From an uncultured Alphaproteobacteria bacterium (GTDB lineage: Bacteria > Pseudomonadota > Alphaproteobacteria > CAAHEQ01 > UBA3637), in assembly GCA_934234055.1 (NCBI GenBank), contig CAKQGY010000005.1, positions 25,825 to 89,824 of the forward strand: a stretch of DNA of 64,000 bases, read 5' to 3'. The notes under the pieces were generated by a model. The model worked only from the letters and a program-made list of their open reading frames with translations. It was not told where the DNA came from and ran no database searches. This document shows, one piece after another, positions 60,291-64,000 of this stretch. How positions within the stretch are numbered: position 1 is the stretch's first letter; each line of letters starts with the position of its first letter. Both the position numbers and the translations under genes were made by a program.

Positions 60291-62711
60291 ATGACAGAAG
60301 AGAAGAAAACATTGACATTATCGGGCAAGACCCTTTCTTTGGGGAACAAAGTTCGTCAAAACACCGGTTTCGGTCGGACGAATACTGTGCAGGTTGAAGT
60401 GCGCAAAAAACGGGTAATAACAGCCGAGCATAGACCGGCACCACTTACTCAAAATACCTCGGCAAAAATAAAGTTAGTGCAAGAGGCACAGCGTGCTGCT
60501 GAGCAGGCGCGTCAAGAAGAAGAAATTCGTCGGCATCAGGCCGAAACGGCGCGTCTGGAAAACGAAAAGCGGCGTCAAAAAGAAGAAGCCGAAGCCAAAG
60601 CGCGTGCCGAAAAAGAAGTCGCTAAAAAAGAGGCTGATCAGTCCAAAACAGCACCGGACAACTCCACCGAGCCGCCGGTCAAAGCCGATATACATGATAA
60701 AAAATTTGTGTCGCGTGCGTCGGTGCGCGAGGTCGAAGATAAACCGCGCAAAGCTGGTTTCGCCGAAAAACGCGGCGGTAAGATGAATTTAAATGCTTTC
60801 CGTAATATGACGATGTCGGGAGATGATGATGACGAGGATAACACCGTCTCCCGCGGTCATCGGCGCAGTTTGGCGTCCATTCGTCGGGCGCAGGAAAAAG
60901 AACGGCAAAAGCAATTTGCAGCCGCTCACCCGCAAGAAAAAGTTATTCGTGAAGTAATTATTCCTGAAACGATTACGGTTCAGGAATTGGCCAATCGTAT
61001 GAGTGAAAAAGGTGCCACTGTTGTCAAGACTTTGATGAAACTGGGTATGATGGTGACAATTACCCAAACCATTGACGCTGACACGGCCGAGTTGGTTGTG
61101 GCCGAACTCGGACACAAATGCAAACGGGTAGCCGAGTCCGATGTGGAAGATGTCCTGAAAACCGAAAAGGATGATCCGGCAGATATGCAACCGCGCCCGC
61201 CTGTGGTCACGGTGATGGGTCATGTGGATCATGGTAAGACTTCACTGTTGGACGCTTTACGTTCTACTCATGTGGCGGCCGGTGAGTCGGGTGGTATTAC
61301 GCAGCACATCGGTGCTTATCAGGTGCAATTGCCCACAGGCCAAAAGGTCACCTTTATTGATACCCCGGGGCACGAGGCCTTTACCGCGATGCGTGCGCGT
61401 GGGGCAAAGGTTACGGATTTGGTTGTTCTGGTTGTTGCTGCGAATGATAGTGTGATGCCCCAAACGATTGAGGCTATTCACCACGCCAAAGCAGCTGGTG
61501 TTCCGATTGTCGTTGCGATCAACAAAATTGATGTACCGGGTGCCGATCCGCAAAAGGTGCGTATGGACTTGCTCCAACACGAGGTCGTTGTGGAATCCAT
61601 GGGTGGTGATGTGTTAGAAGTAGAGGTATCCGCCAAGAAAAAGATCAATTTGGATAAACTGATAGAAGCGATTTTATTGCAGGCCGAGATTTTGGATCTG
61701 CGTGCTTCATCGCATCGTTCCGCCGAGGGCGTGGTTGTTGAAGCGCGTATGGAAAAAGGGCGTGGCTCTGTCGCGACGGTTTTGGTGCAAAAGGGAACCT
61801 TGAAAATCGGTGATGTGTTTGTTTGCGGTCAGGAATGGGGGCGTGTGCGTTCGCTGTTCAATGACAAGGGTCAACGTGTGAAGGAGGCGCTGCCTGCTCA
61901 GCCGGTAGAGGTGATCGGGTTGCAGGGTGTGCCGTCTGCCGGTGATGACTTTGTCGTGGTCGCTGATGAAAGCATTGCACGCGAAGTTTCCGGCTATCGC
62001 GAGCGCAAGGCCCGCGAGTCGTTGCAAGTCAAAAAGATCAGCACGGCCGAGAACCTGTTGGCACAGATTAAGGCCGGTGAGATTAAAGAACTGCCTGTTC
62101 TGGTCAAAGGCGATGTGCAGGGGTCGGTTGAGGCTTTGAACGGTATCTTGTCGCGAATTAAGAATAACGAAGTCAAAGTTCATGTGTTGCACAGTGGGGT
62201 TGGCGCGATCAATGAATCCGATATTACATTGGCGCGGGCTTCACATGCGATTATCATTGGCTTTAATGTGCGAGCAAACGCCGGCGCACGTGAAATGGCC
62301 AAGCGTGATAATGTTGATATTCGTTATTATTCAATCATTTACGATGTTGCTGATGATATGAAGAAAGCGGTTGCCGGCTTGCTGGAACCCGAATTGCGCG
62401 AAAAGATTTTGGGCTATGCCGAGGTCCGCCAAGTCATTTCTATTTCCAAGGTTGGCAAGGTTGCCGGCTGTATGGTCAAAGAGGGCTTGATCAAGCGTGG
62501 CGCCAAGGTCCGTATTTTGCGCGATCATGTGGTGATTTACACGGGTGCTTTATCGCAGCTCAAACGTTTCAAAGACGATGTGAAAGAGGTTAAAGAAGGC
62601 TTTGAATGTGGTATCAGTTTTGAAAACTATGACGACATCAAAGTCGGTGATGTGATTGAGTGCTTTGAGATGGAAGCCATCGCTGTCGAAGTCAAATTTG
62701 ACGGTGTCTGA
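60291..62711 (+). CDS. infB: Translation initiation factor IF-2
   Basis: GTPase that places initiator tRNA on the 30S subunit. The 806-residue protein has an N-terminal IF2 region with a long charged helix rich in Glu/Lys/Arg/Gln (about 65-125). Then come IF2_N (IPETITVQELANRMSEKGA, about 223), the G domain with GHVDHGKTSLLD (about 310), DTPGHEAF and NKID, and domains II-IV (GVGAINESDITLA and the C2 domain). Unlike many genomes, rbfA and truB do not follow; a strong terminator does. Confidence 0.98.
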   Translation: MTEEKKTLTLSGKTLSLGNKVRQNTGFGRTNTVQVEVRKKRVITAEHRPAPLTQNTSAKIKLVQEAQRAAEQARQEEEIRRHQAETARLENEKRRQKEEAEAKARAEKEVAKKEADQSKTAPDNSTEPPVKADIHDKKFVSRASVREVEDKPRKAGFAEKRGGKMNLNAFRNMTMSGDDDDEDNTVSRGHRRSLASIRRAQEKERQKQFAAAHPQEKVIREVIIPETITVQELANRMSEKGATVVKTLMKLGMMVTITQTIDADTAELVVAELGHKCKRVAESDVEDVLKTEKDDPADMQPRPPVVTVMGHVDHGKTSLLDALRSTHVAAGESGGITQHIGAYQVQLPTGQKVTFIDTPGHEAFTAMRARGAKVTDLVVLVVAANDSVMPQTIEAIHHAKAAGVPIVVAINKIDVPGADPQKVRMDLLQHEVVVESMGGDVLEVEVSAKKKINLDKLIEAILLQAEILDLRASSHRSAEGVVVEARMEKGRGSVATVLVQKGTLKIGDVFVCGQEWGRVRSLFNDKGQRVKEALPAQPVEVIGLQGVPSAGDDFVVVADESIAREVSGYRERKARESLQVKKISTAENLLAQIKAGEIKELPVLVKGDVQGSVEALNGILSRIKNNEVKVHVLHSGVGAINESDITLARASHAIIIGFNVRANAGAREMAKRDNVDIRYYSIIYDVADDMKKAVAGLLEPELREKILGYAEVRQVISISKVGKVAGCMVKEGLIKRGAKVRILRDHVVIYTGALSQLKRFKDDVKEVKEGFECGISFENYDDIKVGDVIECFEMEAIAVEVKFDGV

Positions 62712-62732
62712 TAATCACCCACCTTATCCGAA

Positions 62733-62757
62733 ACACCCCATCCCGGGGTGTTTTTTT
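62733..62757 (+). terminator. Terminator of the rimP-infB operon
   Basis: Perfect 7-bp stem ACACCCC/GGGGTGT with a 5-base loop followed by six more T, 22 bases after the infB stop. Confidence 0.9.
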
Positions 62758-62821
62758 ATCACTCTCCCATCATTGCACTGCGCAACCTCGCTTCTGCCGA
62801 CAACCTGATACCTGACTCTTT

Positions 62822-62848
62822 TGTCATTGTGAGCGCAGTGAAGCAGTC
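62822..62848. other. Possible dispersed intergenic repeat element
   Basis: TGTCATTGTGAGCGCAGTGA followed by AGCAGTC resembles the widely seen TGTCATTGCGAGCGAAGCGAAGCAATC-type intergenic repeat. Only one clear copy lies in this window, so repetition cannot be shown here. Confidence 0.35.
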
Positions 62849-62899
62849 TACTAAACACGAATGCCTCATACCCGGGGCTAAAAAAACGCCACGAAAACT

Positions 62900-64000
62900 T
62901 TACTGCGTAATACAACTGGCCCCGTCGGCGCTCACCGTGCCCTCACACCGATAACAGTGTCCGCCTTTCCAATACCAATTTCCACAGGCCAAGCACGATT
63001 CCTTATCCGCATAATACAGCACATTTCCACCGGTATAGTCGCACCGGACACATTGCCCCTGATGATAAATGCGCTTTCCCTGACAGTGCGTCTTGCATTC
63101 AATCTCACTGGCGGTATGTATGCCGACTGTGGGGTCATCACAAGACCAGCATTTGGATTGAGCCCCAAAGGAATCTTCCGGACAATCCCATTCACAGGCC
63201 GTTCCATTTTCTGTGACGGTCCCCTTACAGTAATAACAAGATCCGAGCGGATTTTCATTCTTATCTACGATGAAATATCGATTGCCACATGCCAAACACG
63301 ATTCTGGATCCGTATGATATTGCCAACTGCCTGAACTATCACATGAAACGCACTTTTTATATTGATGAAAGAAAAAATGTGATCCTCTGCAATTATTGAC
63401 ACAATCGGGTTTATAGGTCCACTCATAGGTTGTTTTGCCATCACATGGTTCACATTTTGAGCGCACCCAAATTTCGCCCTCGGGACAATTTCCATGACAG
63501 AATTGTTCTCCGTTTTCGGCGGTAATAACCGTCCCGTCGCAGTAATCACAAGACCCAAAATTGTAATCTGCTTTATTCGTCACATATCGCTTCGGGCAAG
63601 CCTGACACGCTTCTTGTTGCACACCCCAATATAGCGTTGCTTTTGTATCGCACGGATAAGAGGTTGTCCCATTACACACGCGTGTCCCCAGGCACTTATC
63701 GCATTCGGCTTTATCGGACACCCAAACGGTTTTGCTTTCGTTGCATTTATAACATTTCCCTTTGTTATCTTGGAATTCCCCGGCCGGACAGGTTTCACAA
63801 GATCCACTCACGCAATTCGGGGTATCGCCGGTGCAGGCGGAGTCGGTATCGGTGCAAAAGCCGCGCTGACAGGTCTGACAACCCGTGCAGTTGCTGTTTT
63901 CGGTGCACCGCGTCCCCGATGTCCCCCGCGACAAACTATCCGTAAAGATAAACGACATCGTATTCGTTTCTTTATTGCAATCCTTGCCGTCCTCGTTGAT
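62900..64000 (-). CDS. Cysteine-rich exported-type protein, 5' part beyond the window
   Basis: The frame runs 366 codons from the right edge to TGA/TAA at 62900, so the N-terminus is missing and any signal or prepilin segment cannot be seen. The visible part is packed with cysteines in short modules, including two clear copies of SCLACGNxYF.. GSCYYCKGTVTENGTACEWDCPED-like units (key: C-x2-C-G, then YxCxGTV). It also has CTGCQTCQRGFC and CESCPAGEF-like modules. Cysteine pattern and modules match the C-terminal parts of the 33411, 35246 and 46948 proteins, so it is probably a fourth member. Function unknown. Confidence 0.75.
   Translation of the reverse strand: MNEDGKDCNKETNTMSFIFTDSLSRGTSGTRCTENSNCTGCQTCQRGFCTDTDSACTGDTPNCVSGSCETCPAGEFQDNKGKCYKCNESKTVWVSDKAECDKCLGTRVCNGTTSYPCDTKATLYWGVQQEACQACPKRYVTNKADYNFGSCDYCDGTVITAENGEQFCHGNCPEGEIWVRSKCEPCDGKTTYEWTYKPDCVNNCRGSHFFFHQYKKCVSCDSSGSWQYHTDPESCLACGNRYFIVDKNENPLGSCYYCKGTVTENGTACEWDCPEDSFGAQSKCWSCDDPTVGIHTASEIECKTHCQGKRIYHQGQCVRCDYTGGNVLYYADKESCLACGNWYWKGGHCYRCEGTVSADGASCITQ

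Overview
The window looks like a chromosomal segment of a Gram-negative alphaproteobacterium. Supporting this are the order pal-cpoB-tilS-ftsH, a DUF2066/PerM/HdaA/FtsK/LolA run, an L31 protein without the zinc cysteines, rimP-nusA-ylxR-infB, and lspA followed by a tiny lipoprotein gene. Base composition is near 50 percent GC, genes are packed tightly with many ATGA or TAATG overlaps, and typical sigma-70 promoters can be read directly. An uncultured host-associated (gut-type) lineage is my inference only.

Layout. 1-4.3 kb: leftward genes for a secreted membrane protein, MiaB, a Sel1-like protein and an MJ0042 zinc-ribbon protein. 4.3-16.97 kb: rightward envelope and housekeeping genes (FtsEX, YdcF, PlsC, AnmK-like, FabD, Lgt, PgeF, GalU-like, ComEC, lipoproteins, Frr, UppS). 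16.97-20.1 kb: leftward lipid A/Kdo genes (waaA-lpxK-lpxL). 20.2-26.3 kb: a winged-helix regulator, then lolA, ftsK, hdaA, perM and DUF2066. 26.4-33.3 kb: hinT, the ftsH/tilS/cpoB/pal cluster, suhB and rpmE. 36.6-46.5 kb: RluD, a FliF-FliG fusion, DnaE, a cysteine-motif protein, a HAD hydrolase, an NSS transporter and a Cmk-like kinase, then a decayed GTP-type PEP carboxykinase. 49.4-62.7 kb: tRNA-Arg, TrmN6-like, Pgi, LspA, a pentapeptide protein with a VirD4-type coupling ATPase and a PilT/DotB-type ATPase, and the rimP-nusA-ylxR-infB operon.

The most unusual content is a set of cysteine-rich proteins, three of which (33.4, 35.2 and 46.9 kb) carry a prepilin-type N-terminus; a fourth cysteine-rich gene runs off the right edge with its N-terminus outside the window. 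The first two are head-to-head paralogues carrying a 47-bp perfect inverted repeat. Between them lies a promoter-hairpin-terminator unit that looks like a structured RNA or attenuated leader. Two of these genes have a simple-sequence tract inside a short upstream reading frame with its own ribosome-binding site: (CA)17 before the 35.2 kb gene and C13 before the 46.9 kb gene. Together they suggest a phase-variable, disulfide-rich pilin-like surface or secreted protein family. No CRISPR array, insertion sequence or prophage was seen.
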